DNA of 36,655 nt from JBBRNH01 sp038230415 (lineage in GTDB: Bacteria > Bacteroidota > Bacteroidia > Cytophagales > Spirosomataceae): NCBI GenBank assembly GCA_038230415.1, contig JBBRNH010000057.1, positions 1-36,655 of the forward strand. The letters are read 5' to 3'. Each line of letters opens with the position of its first letter. The first letter of the stretch is position 1. Shown in pieces: positions 17,401 through 22,973 of this stretch. The notes beneath the pieces are model-generated. The model had not been told where the DNA came from and searched no databases. It was given only the letters and a program-made list of their open reading frames with translations. The position numbers and the translations under genes are program-made.

Positions 17401-18693
17401 TATGCTGGTTTTATACCACTGATAACTGACCGACGCGCCGGTTGTCTGCACCCGGACAGACACGGTGCTGTTCGCGCAAACCGACGAAACCGACGCGGGC
17501 TGCGCCGTAATGGTAGTTGGCATCTGCGGATTGGCCGCAGCTGCATACTCATAGGCCCCAATATCAACCGTGCCACCCGAAACCGGAAAAACACGCGGGT
17601 TGCCGCCCGTATCGCCGGTGATACCGCTCAATCCCGCAGCCGAGTTCAGCCCGGCATTGATGGCCTGCGAACAGTCGTTGATTTGGGTGTTGGTGGTGCT
17701 GACAAACGGCGAAATCGAGGTCGTGATGTTGTTGGTCTGGCTGAAGTTGCCTGCCGCCACGCCCCCTACGGCCCCCGGTTGCAGGAGACAGTTGGTGGTA
17801 GCAAACGTGGGTTGTGTGCCACTGAAAGTCATCAGAATTGTGCCGAAGATGATGCAGTTCGTAGCCTGCGGAGCAACGTTACCCCCCTGGTTGGATACCA
17901 CGATGGCACTGCCATTGCTGGTGTTGGATGCCGTGTTGCCCTGAAACGAGCAGTTGGTCATTACCGGGCTGGAGTTACCATTGTTGGTGCCATAAGTGTA
18001 GAGGCCCCCGCCAAAATTGGCTGAGTTGTTCAGAAACGAACAGTTGATGATCGTTGGGCTGGCGTTAGCCCCGCTGCCATCGGCCCAGTTCATCATGCCC
18101 CCGCCACTGCCGCCCGATGTCCGCACGGCGTTGTTTCGGAACAGGCAGTTCCGAATCGTCGGGCTGCTGTTATAGTTGTACATCCCCCCGCCAAACGTGC
18201 CGCCATTGGCATCACTGATGATGAACCCGTCGAGAATAGCGGTACTGTTCAGGTTGTTACTGCTGTTGTCAATGACGCGGTAGCAGTTGTCGCCGACGTT
18301 ACCCACTATGCCGATGTCGCCACTCAGAATTGTATTCAGGGGGGTGGTCAGGGTTCGCTGGCTCAGGGTGGTTTCGGTGCCAGCGAAGCCGCCATAAACC
18401 CCTATGCCTGTTTTCATCGAAAAACTACTGAAAATGCCCGGCGCGTTGCCCCCCGGTTTGTACGTGCCAGCCGCCACCCACACCTGACTGCCCGACGACG
18501 CGGCATCAATCATGGCCTGTAAATCGGCACTGGCATTGGCCCAACTACTGCCATCGCCGGTGCCGGCTGCGGTGGGTTTCACATAGCGGGTCTGGGCCAG
18601 GGCGGGCAGCGCGGCAAGGCTCATCAGTATCAGGCTGAACAGGAGCCGATGGTGACGGAGAATCCGGCAGGTTTGGGTGTATAGGTGTCGCAT
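11485..18693 (-). CDS. Giant secreted modular beta-helix/Ig/Calx-beta adhesin-like protein
   Basis: At 2402 residues from ATG 18693 (MRHLYTQTCRILRHHRLLF) this fills a fifth of the window. After a signal peptide ending near ALAQT there is a beta-helix module (about 30-385) with WVAAGTYKPGGN, GVYGGFAG and repeated NCxFxxN/GGG(M/L)Y motifs, and an Ig-like domain (about 385-475, SYQWYKTS). A second beta-helix module (about 478-948) and another Ig-like segment follow. Next are carboxypeptidase-regulatory/SdrD-like repeats from about 1055 (GAFVGKVVSGDFITPVVGV), an undefined middle, a Big_5-like region (LPANSTYVTGSSIGITYNE) and a Calx-beta domain (about 2200-2320, ending EPDETIIISL). The last 60 residues (GSWDDPTVWSCG, TDIVQINHAV) form a G8-like cap. 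It has no clear membrane anchor or classical T9SS C-terminal domain. A role in surface attachment or matrix is inferred. A start 63 bases further upstream (18756) is less likely. Confidence 0.88.
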   Translation of the reverse strand: MRHLYTQTCRILRHHRLLFSLILMSLAALPALAQTRYVKPTAAGTGDGSSWANASADLQAMIDAASSGSQVWVAAGTYKPGGNAPGIFSSFSMKTGIGVYGGFAGTETTLSQRTLTTPLNTILSGDIGIVGNVGDNCYRVIDNSSNNLNSTAILDGFIISDANGGTFGGGMYNYNSSPTIRNCLFRNNAVRTSGGSGGGMMNWADGSGANASPTIINCSFLNNSANFGGGLYTYGTNNGNSSPVMTNCSFQGNTASNTSNGSAIVVSNQGGNVAPQATNCIIFGTILMTFSGTQPTFATTNCLLQPGAVGGVAAGNFSQTNNITTSISPFVSTTNTQINDCSQAINAGLNSAAGLSGITGDTGGNPRVFPVSGGTVDIGAYEYAAAANPQMPTTITAQPASVSSVCANSTVSVRVQTTGASVSYQWYKTSIAGVTTIVAGAQSATLTLTNVQKADEGSYQVVAGCNSVTSTAFSLLVDAPLFVTPAGAGAQNGLSWANAYPGTQLQAAINAAQTSCGKQVWVVAGTYKPTVNGVVTNDRDATYTMQPGVAIYGGFVGNEALLSQRPAISLTVPPSTTLSADIANNINVSAYNLFRNGPGLTSTAVLDGFVLAFALANNTGAQQGKGQGGAIYNNGSGNGNNCSPTIRNCWFRNNYAFGGSGIYNGGTNGGNSSPAISNCRFETNLQAAGGSGTAPFGGNTGGGGIMNDAAVSGTSNPVINNCLFRGNSGLIGGGIYNNAFSSGVASPTIVNCTFQSNTTTLPSGAGGSAIYNAGFSSGTSSPVITSCSFENNTALLYGAAIVNAAGGSTTSFSRPIITNCSFQGNTAPSGGGAIYNSFGSQGTVAPRLINCVAFRNGEGFKTNDANATITLTYSLFEPTSVTGTGIDTGGAGNISTTVSPFVSTASNVLTNCSVAINAGLTSTASLSGVTTDVAGNPRVAGNVVDMGAYESVFTLNAGAIAGPPIVPFPIESVNMLTSQTAASGTATPLTFNWQYSQDNGGSWPDVANSNTASLNFPSNLTTDGNPNKNYQFRRVVSDVCSRSAVTTAVLVKMIKSNGAFVGKVVSGDFITPVVGVTITAVRTTTGLAGSPNSWTYTTTTGADGTYNLAQMYYGVPSGTVPVSITAATFTVTPTYTDPTSPTLIHVFSPATQTFTLNETNTPKTFDFTDNTTFGMLGQTRQTCADCITGFSGQTPITGTVTCPVDGVTIKTYKNGSQINVTQSAYATTPTANYGQFAVAVNSPGSYSLTAALAGLTFAPSSRTVAVVSDVYNINFDAPTSQTITGRVAAGCNEAIGSAVLEFNDILKDGSNAPRPSCFRKQVTTNAGGFYTIVLPPRKYKVTVISFTPTGSVAAPDFINFINIQTPADSLIRDITSATAVTTLNLTYQRPPTLVISGLTTPPGCGTAAGYFLMSQANPTTLTVVATQGATGCPVTSGTVLVSTNIQTDTGETASTTILGGIKSFTLTPGAPNVIAPYYRNLNVQFTDVFGRTATPLNRNVVVTGVQAGTATFQTVSPQIPLLVLHDPPGDASSSYWSSNTTFENAIRFSYSLGTSVKTWVEAKVGVKLLLGLFVLTGTEAFATFGGGLTASGRNVNARETILTTTTSSGISTGNTTDAVGGGGDVFYGTALNMFYAVSTVISFNPTSCSVGSAQQLIVANSGRPGTDFYYTADFIKNTSIPNLQYLADITTDATARRGYLNQMKVWQQVLDNNEANKKAAEFVRNKSFGGFLGDITESVTKSVRQSNTIEYSVDLDAEAAFAAGFEIAGNGLRGGVTVNFKTEIGGSETSTTTRETTTGYTLRDTSGDLLSVDVKTDPIYGTPVFDLLGGSTSCPNEPGTLARDAFQLTAPVTVVQNVAPGNQAQFTLKIGNVSQVNTDASRTVYLSLVPGSNPDGALIEINGGPYTGSYLPYTVNRLNEVQVTVRVGKSNASNVYAYEGLQFQITDACGSGGTGNVLKTITLSAFFQSPCSSVSLTTPEPNWVSTTADNNSLPVLIGGYTVANLTDVTLQYQPQGGTWTDGYTLTAAQLNNSANGTQTNWNTSGLADGSYNLRLRLTCPTGGGAIGTVYSSRANGIIDRTAPAPFGNTLPANSTYVTGSSIGITYNEALKCSAITASNIVAKSLTTGQVIPVSVGCYLNQISVVPVGSLAAYEGNLLSLTLTGVADVYGNARLTPDSWQFTVGSTSAATGSNALSIAVAGSPISESSTNTMSVVFRLPQSVPNNTLVNFSVSGTAQFGIDYRTAYSNPYVYGVSSSTATQPLSATVNGSVGTIVIPANATSVTLLLNAINDSFLEPDETIIISLRAGGDYGISAASSITAVILNDDLTCLDAGGAVATVKPGSWDDPTVWSCGVVPTSTDIVQINHAVILGAGYVASVKSVRYGAGGKVSHLTGGRLRLGF

Positions 18694-18782
18694 AAAACGG
18701 GCAAGTGATTTGTTGGCTTTGTCCGTAAATGTGCGCCATGCCCCCACCACCGCCAAGCCCGTCAGGACGAACGGGGGCTAAT

Positions 18783-18797
18783 CCCGGACGAACCGGG
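18783..18797. repeat. Small hairpin upstream of the giant gene
   Basis: CCCGG-ACGAA-CCGGG is a perfect 5-bp stem. A second weak stem (CCCG/CGGG, 18758-18775) with a similar GGACGAA loop lies just before it. Both lie in the leader of the giant gene and may be degenerate relatives of the nearby hairpin repeats. Confidence 0.4.
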
Positions 18798-18800
18798 TGA

Positions 18801-18829
18801 TTTATTTACCGGATGTGTGAACGGTCAAC
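18801..18829. repeat. 29-bp direct repeat, copy 2
   Basis: This 29-bp sequence begins TTTATTTACCGGATGTGTGA and differs from 11454-11482 at three positions. It lies 108 bp upstream of the giant gene start and abuts the REP-like array. Together the copies bracket the giant gene closely. Confidence 0.7.
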
Positions 18830-18914
18830 CCCGGATTTCAATCCCGCCATCCCCGGATTGAAATCCCGCCAACCCCGGATTGAAATCCCGCCAACCCCGG
18901 ATTGAAATCCGGGG
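18829..18914. repeat. 22-bp tandem mini-array of hairpin heads
   Basis: Three 22-bp units (18829-18850, 18851-18872, 18873-18894) of the form CCCCGGATTGAAATCCCGCC plus two bases run into the first full REP-like unit at 18895. Each is a half-collapsed version of the type A hairpin head, suggesting slippage or partial unit duplication. There are no unique spacers, so it is not a CRISPR. Confidence 0.8.
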
Positions 18915-19113
18915 CTACAACATCGGCCATCCCTAACGGGATTTTGTTTGAATCGTAATCCTGCCAACCCCGGATTGAAATCCGGGGCTACCATATCGGT
19001 CATCCCTAACGGGATTTTGTTTACGTCGTAATCCCGCCAACCCCGGATTTCAATCCGGGGCTATTATAGCGGCCATCTCTAACGGGATTTGGGTTGCATC
19101 ACAATCCCGGTAG
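18895..19113. repeat. REP-like 73-bp direct repeats, left cluster (three units)
   Basis: Units begin at 18895, 18968 and 19041, exactly 73 bp apart. Each has a type A hairpin (CCCCGGATT-GA-AATCCGGGG or a TTC/GAA variant), then a core reading CTACAACATCGG followed by CATCCCTAACGGGATT (itself a short stem), then a 25-bp AT-richer linker. Unit sequence differs at only a few positions. Together with the array at 19728 it flanks a transposase gene. Confidence 0.85.
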
Positions 19114-19221
19114 GGATGGCCGATGTTGTAGCCCACCATTTTAATGGTGGGATGTTAATGGTGGGAATGAAAAGGCCCACCCACATCGTAAAAATCCCGT
19201 AGGGATGGCCGATATTGTGCT
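19103..19221. repeat. Inverted REP-like unit with type B hairpin, left of the transposase
   Basis: From 19103 the core appears in the opposite orientation (AATCCCGGTAGGGATGG, then CCGATGTTGTAG), joined to a different hairpin head at 19132-19151 (CCCACCATT-TT-AATGGTGGG). A second, headless inverted core follows at 19193-19221, ending 28 bp before the transposase start. The core is the reverse complement of that in the direct units. Confidence 0.8.
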
Positions 19222-19249
19222 ATCGTCATCGTACCAGTCACCTAAAATC

Positions 19250-19711
19250 ATGGCAAACACGTACCACCAAGTTTATATCCAAACCGTTTTTGCCGTGAAA
19301 TACCGGGCTTCCATCATCGCTCCGGCATGGCAAAACGACCTCTTCGGGGTAATCGGAAATTTAATTCAGGAAACAGGATGTAAAACCATGATTGTCAATG
19401 GCGTTGACGACCACGTACATTGTTTTATTGGCCTGAAACCAACCGTTCCCATATCCGATTTGATGAAAAACGCCAAAGCTAAATCCTCGAAATGGGTGAA
19501 CGAGAATCGGTTGACATCCGAACGGTTTGAATGGCAAGAAGGATACGGTGTGTTTTCATACAGCCATTCTCACATAGAGGCCGTTTATAAATACATTCAG
19601 CATCAGGCAGAACATCACCATAGCCAAACGTTTCGAGAGGAGTACCTTGATTTCCTGAAAAAATTTCAGGTACCGTATGATGAACGGTACATTTTTGATG
19701 AATTGGTGTAG
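19250..19711 (+). CDS. IS200-like Y1 transposase, RAYT type (REP-associated)
   Basis: The 153-residue protein starts at ATG 19250 (MANTYHQVYIQTVF); the longer frame from 19205 runs through a repeat unit. It has the HUH nuclease motif DDHVHCF (His55, His57) and the C-terminal catalytic-tyrosine segment VYKYIQHQAEHH with Tyr115, followed by FREEYLDFL. These are the hallmarks of the Y1 single-strand transposase family, and the length is usual for IS200-like and RAYT proteins. Typical members nick DNA at hairpins. There is no tnpB partner. Hairpin repeats of one family flank the gene on both sides, so it is most likely a domesticated REP-associated transposase rather than an ordinary IS. All catalytic residues are present. 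Confidence 0.92.
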   Translation: MANTYHQVYIQTVFAVKYRASIIAPAWQNDLFGVIGNLIQETGCKTMIVNGVDDHVHCFIGLKPTVPISDLMKNAKAKSSKWVNENRLTSERFEWQEGYGVFSYSHSHIEAVYKYIQHQAEHHHSQTFREEYLDFLKKFQVPYDERYIFDELV

Positions 19712-19727
19712 GCTATATATCGGCCAT

Positions 19728-19862
19728 CCCCGGATTGAAATCCGGGGCTACAACATCGGTCATCCCTGCCGGGATTTGGTTTATATCACAATCCCGTCAA
19801 CCCCGGATTGAAATCCGGGGCTACCATATCGGCCATCCCTGACGGGATTTGGTTTGCATCAT
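19728..19862. repeat. REP-like 73-bp direct repeats, right cluster (two units)
   Basis: Units begin at 19728 and 19801, again 73 bp apart, with the same type A hairpin and core as the left cluster. They start 16 bases after the transposase stop codon. Confidence 0.85.
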
Positions 19863-19939
19863 AATCCCGTCAGGGATGACCGATGTTGTAGCCCACCATT
19901 TTAATGGTGGGATTTTGATGGTGGGATGTTAATAATGGG
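19863..19939. repeat. Inverted REP-like unit with type B hairpin, right of the transposase
   Basis: AATCCCGTCAGGGATG and CCGATGTTGTAG lead into the type B hairpin at 19892-19911, followed by partial TGGTGGGA repeats. This mirrors the left side, so each flank has the same order: direct type A units closed by an inverted type B unit. Confidence 0.85.
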
Positions 19940-19951
19940 AAACCCGGTCAA

Positions 19952-20722
19952 TCAAATGGTCTGAATCCGTTTCAGCAAATCGTCGCGGAGAAGGTGGCTG
20001 AGGGGAATCGTTTTGCCCGCCATGCCAATATGATTTTCGCCCACTTCGTCAATCCGCAGCAGATTCACCACGTAGGACCGATGCACCCGCAGAAAATGCC
20101 GCGCCGGGAGTTTGTCTTCCATGGCTTTGAGGGCAATGGTGAGCGTATATCCTTTATCGGTCGTGAACACGTGGCAGTAATTGCGGTCGGCTTCGATGTA
20201 GAGAATCTCGCCAATCGTAATCCTGACCATCCGGTCTTTGTGTCGAACAAAAATCCGGTCGTTCAACACAAATGGCGTGTCGCCATCGGCTTCCAAGCTG
20301 TCGGTGGCGCGGTCGTCGCTGTTACGGGCGGGTTTGGCGGGTTCGTCGGCTATCCGGCTGATGGTGAGTTCGATGGCCCGTTGCAGGTCAATATTTTTGA
20401 TGGGTTTGGCAATAAAGGCGTAGGGGCGGGTTTCGCGGGCGCGGGCAAAGGTGGCTTCGTCGGTGTTGGCCGTCACGTAAATAATCGGAATATCCCACAT
20501 CCGGTGGACAGCGTGGGCCGTTGCAATGCCATCGAGTTCGCCTTTCAGATTAATGTCGAGCAGGATAATATCGGGCCGGTTGTCGCTCACGTGCAGAATG
20601 GCTTCTTCGCCACGCGGCACAATGCCCGTCACCTCGTAGCCCAACTTAGTGAGTTGCATCGAGACCTTAGCGGCAATAATCATGTCGTCTTCAACAACCA
20701 GCAACTTTACCGGATTTTCCAT
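19952..20722 (-). CDS. LytTR-family response regulator
   Basis: This 256-residue protein has an N-terminal receiver domain with acidic pocket VEDD, phospho-acceptor Asp56 (ILLDINL), a Thr in YVTANT and Lys106 (FIAKPI). A linker of about 25 residues leads to a LytTR DNA-binding domain (about 150-256: FVRHKDRMVRI, ILYIEADRNYCHVF, LRVHRSYVVNL). Such regulators bind paired direct repeats upstream of target genes. The gene starts 25 bp after a VOC protein gene on the same strand, so they may be co-transcribed. A soluble PAS histidine kinase lies divergent 500 bp away and is a plausible partner, though that is inference from position only. Confidence 0.92.
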   Translation of the reverse strand: MENPVKLLVVEDDMIIAAKVSMQLTKLGYEVTGIVPRGEEAILHVSDNRPDIILLDINLKGELDGIATAHAVHRMWDIPIIYVTANTDEATFARARETRPYAFIAKPIKNIDLQRAIELTISRIADEPAKPARNSDDRATDSLEADGDTPFVLNDRIFVRHKDRMVRITIGEILYIEADRNYCHVFTTDKGYTLTIALKAMEDKLPARHFLRVHRSYVVNLLRIDEVGENHIGMAGKTIPLSHLLRDDLLKRIQTI

Positions 20723-20747
20723 ATCAGTAGTGTAAATGATGCTTGTT

Positions 20748-21149
20748 TCAGACAGACAGCCCGGCTTTCGGCTGAATCAAATCCCAGAGGTTGCCGTATA
20801 AATCAGCAAATACCGCCACCGTGCCATACTCCTCCTCAACCGGCCCGCGAACGAACGCAACCCCCTGACCAACAAGGTGGCTATGGTCCCGCCAGAAATC
20901 GTCGGTGTGCAGAAACAGAAACACCCGCCCGCCGGTCTGGTTGCCTACGCGGCTGGTTTGCCCATCGCCAACGGCTTTCGCCAGCAGCAACCGGCATCCG
21001 CCCCCTTTGGGAGCCACCACCACCCAGCGTTTTGTGTCGCTCAGGCGGGTATCTTCTACGAGGTCAAATTGCAGGGTTTTGGTATAGAAATCAATGGCTT
21101 CGTCATAATCACGAACCACAAGGGCAATCTGGGCGAGGGTTTGGCGCAT
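20748..21149 (-). CDS. VOC-family (glyoxalase/bleomycin-resistance fold) protein
   Basis: The 133-residue frame starts at ATG 21149 (MRQTLAQIALVVRDYDEAI); an upstream ATG at 21206 and the frame to 21248 are less likely. It shows the paired beta-alpha-beta-beta-beta units of the VOC superfamily: ALVVRDYDEAIDFYTKTLQF in the first half, and GTVAVFADLYGNLWDLIQP at the end with the usual penultimate Gly-Asn. Members include glyoxalase I, dioxygenases and antibiotic-binding proteins; substrate and metal use are unknown. The second-half Glu (EEEYG) may be a ligand. It precedes the LytTR regulator by 25 bp and is divergent from the PAS kinase. Confidence 0.85.
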   Translation of the reverse strand: MRQTLAQIALVVRDYDEAIDFYTKTLQFDLVEDTRLSDTKRWVVVAPKGGGCRLLLAKAVGDGQTSRVGNQTGGRVFLFLHTDDFWRDHSHLVGQGVAFVRGPVEEEYGTVAVFADLYGNLWDLIQPKAGLSV

Positions 21150-21166
21150 TGACACGTGGCGAGGTT

Positions 21167-21200
21167 TTTGTGTGCGGCAAGGTAATTCAGGATAGCTTTG
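21167..21200 (+). promoter_or_regulatory. Promoter of the PAS kinase
   Basis: TTTG at 21167-21170 and TAGCTTTG at 21193-21200 match the Bacteroidota -33 (TTTG) and -7 (TAnnTTTG) elements, with a 22-base gap, slightly longer than the usual spacing. The expected leader to the ATG at 21242 is about 35 bases. Confidence 0.6.
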
Positions 21201-21241
21201 TGTCATAACATTGCTTTTCCGGCCCTTGCTTTTTTGTACAA

Positions 21242-22489
21242 ATGTCATCTACTCAACAACTCAACAACCAGCAGCCCCTCACCATTCTTGCCGACCAGCC
21301 GCTGCCATCAGACCCGGAGGCTTACCGGGCCGTGAGTGAGAAATTGCTGCTCCGCGAAGCCCAGCTCAGTCAGGCGCAGCGCATGGCCGGTATGGCAAGC
21401 TGGGAGTGGTATTTCGGCGAAACAACCATCCGCTGGAGTCCCGAAATGTATTTGTTCTGGGGCTACGAACCCGGCGAAATCAAGGTTGATTTAGACAGCG
21501 TGGCCCAGAAAACCCATTTAGACGACCTGCCCATTTTGCAGGGAGCCATTGCCCGCGCCATGCAGGGCGAAAACGTGGAGATGGAGTACCGGCGGTTTGA
21601 CAAAGCAGACCGCGAGATTTTTATTCACACCATCGGCCAGATTATCCGTGACCAGCAGGGCCAGCCAATCGGGGTGTTTGGCATTGATATGAACGTGACC
21701 AAACGCAGGCAGCAGGAGCAGCAGATGGCCGAACTGAACCGGACATTAGCCGAAAAAAACCGTGAATTGGAACGCCGGAATAACGAACTCAACACCTTTG
21801 CCTACGCAGCCAGCCATGATTTACAGGAGCCGTTGCGGAAAATTCAGACCCTCAACAGTATGATTCTGGATCGGGAAGCGGCTTCGCTGTCTGAAACCGC
21901 CCGCGATTGTTTCAACCGTTCGATGCAGGCCGCCGAACGGATGCGGCTACTCATCAAAGACCTCATTGCGTATTCGCGCACCAACGTTTCATCAAAACAG
22001 TACGAATCGGTTGATCTGAATAGTTTGCTGACCGAGGTAAGTGAAGAACGTAAAGACGTAATCAGTCAGAAACAGGCCCGGATCGAGGCCGAACCGTTGC
22101 CAACGGTGCGCGTGGTAGCGTTTATGTTTTATCAATTGCTCGACAATCTGATTGGCAACGCCCTGAAATACGCCCGCCCCGATGTGCCGCCCGTGATTCG
22201 GGTACGTTACGAATACCTCGATTCGTGGCCCGACGCAACGGACCCGCCGGCAGTGCCGCACCACCAACTGACCATTGCCGACAATGGCATCGGGTTTGAG
22301 CCGACGTATAATCAGGCTATTTTTCAGTTATTTCAGCGGCTGCACAACCGAAGCCAATACGCCGGTACAGGGCTGGGCTTGTCTATTTGCCAGCGAACCC
22401 TCGAAAATCACGGTGGGACCATCACTGCCGACGGGCAGCCGGGCCAGGGAGCCACGTTTGTGATGCGCTGGCCCGTGCAACCCGACTGA
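21242..22489 (+). CDS. Soluble PAS-HisKA-HATPase sensor histidine kinase
   Basis: The 415-residue protein has no membrane segment. Residues about 45-155 form a PAS/PAC module (MASWEWYFGETTIRWSPEMY, then FGIDMNVTKRR). A coiled coil (160-185) leads to HisKA with YAASHDLQEPLRKI (His192), typical of the phytochrome/bacteriophytochrome-like group. The HATPase_c domain has N-box DNLIGNALKYA, G1 DNGIGFE, an F-box FQLFQRLH and G2 GTGLGLSIC. It therefore looks enzymatically complete. It probably senses a cytosolic ligand or redox cue through PAS and passes phosphate to a response regulator; the LytTR regulator at 19952-20722 is the nearest candidate. Confidence 0.92.
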   Translation: MSSTQQLNNQQPLTILADQPLPSDPEAYRAVSEKLLLREAQLSQAQRMAGMASWEWYFGETTIRWSPEMYLFWGYEPGEIKVDLDSVAQKTHLDDLPILQGAIARAMQGENVEMEYRRFDKADREIFIHTIGQIIRDQQGQPIGVFGIDMNVTKRRQQEQQMAELNRTLAEKNRELERRNNELNTFAYAASHDLQEPLRKIQTLNSMILDREAASLSETARDCFNRSMQAAERMRLLIKDLIAYSRTNVSSKQYESVDLNSLLTEVSEERKDVISQKQARIEAEPLPTVRVVAFMFYQLLDNLIGNALKYARPDVPPVIRVRYEYLDSWPDATDPPAVPHHQLTIADNGIGFEPTYNQAIFQLFQRLHNRSQYAGTGLGLSICQRTLENHGGTITADGQPGQGATFVMRWPVQPD

Positions 22490-22513
22490 CAACGCGATAC
22501 CAACCGGGCAAAA

Positions 22514-22899
22514 TCAACTCTTCAGCAACCCGGCCAACGCCTGTGTATTGGCATCCGGTTCAAAAACAGCCCGGACGGGAATCGTGAAGCCCGGCACGGT
22601 CAGGGCCGTAATGGTATCAGCTAATTTAAACGTGCCAACGGTCTCGAACGCCATAAATTCCTCGTCGAGTTTATACTGCTCAACCAATTGTCGGCGCGGG
22701 TCAACGAGCCAGTATTCCCGAACGCCGTGGGCAGCGTAGTCTTCGTACTTGATTCCCCCAACGGACGGTTGCCCGGTCGCGTTTGGCGGTGCCTTTCGAG
22801 AGAGTTTCGACCACCAAATCGGGGGCCGGGTGTTGCATGGTATCGTTGGTCATGGCGGTTGTTGCGGGCCTGTTGCGGGGTGAAGATACGAAAAGTTTA
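22514..22899 (-). pseudogene. Truncated, frameshifted Uma2-family (PD-(D/E)XK) nuclease remnant
   Basis: Reading from about 22847, one minus-strand frame gives HPAPDLVVETLSKGTAKRDR, the conserved Uma2/DUF820 core PDLvvE. The match then shifts frame near 22775 and continues as KYEDYAAHGVREYWLVDP and a full Uma2-like C-terminus ending at TGA 22514-22516. The N-terminal half of the family is missing. Upstream, the sequence turns directly into a copy of the restriction gene's 3' end. Thus it is broken by both a truncation and a frameshift and is very unlikely to work. Uma2 proteins are restriction-endonuclease-fold proteins of mostly unknown role. Confidence 0.8.
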
Positions 22900-22965
22900 C
22901 CGCCCTGAAACCAGCCCGATTTCGGCATCGGTCAGGCCATACAAGGCATATACCAAAGTCTCTAT
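22900..22965. repeat. 66-bp repeat of the restriction gene 3' end, distal copy
   Basis: This segment matches 24021-24086 in the same orientation with about five mismatches (92 percent by eye). On the minus strand it encodes LVYALYGLTDAEIGLVSGR followed by a stop at 22897-22899, the conserved tail of the restriction-modification protein, detached from the rest of any such gene. Confidence 0.85.
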
Positions 22966-22973
22966 CCACAAGT

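Noticed and set aside
16429..18024. Long open frame on the plus strand (531 codons)
   Set aside because: It lies wholly antisense to the giant adhesin gene, whose minus-strand frame has clear domains, and the plus-strand product has no recognisable motif. It is a by-product of high GC and Gly/Asn/Thr-rich coding.
19250..19711. Ordinary IS200/IS605 insertion sequence
   Set aside because: No tnpB or single pair of element ends is seen; instead many copies of one hairpin repeat flank the gene on both sides, as in RAYT loci.
18829..19862. Regular 22-bp and 73-bp repeats that could suggest a CRISPR array
   Set aside because: The sequence between hairpins is itself repeated, there are no unique spacers, and no cas genes are present. 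The palindromic units around a Y1 transposase fit REP-like elements.
19994..21208. Plus-strand open frame of 404 codons
   Set aside because: It runs antisense across both the LytTR regulator and the VOC gene, which are well supported; the product has no domain character.
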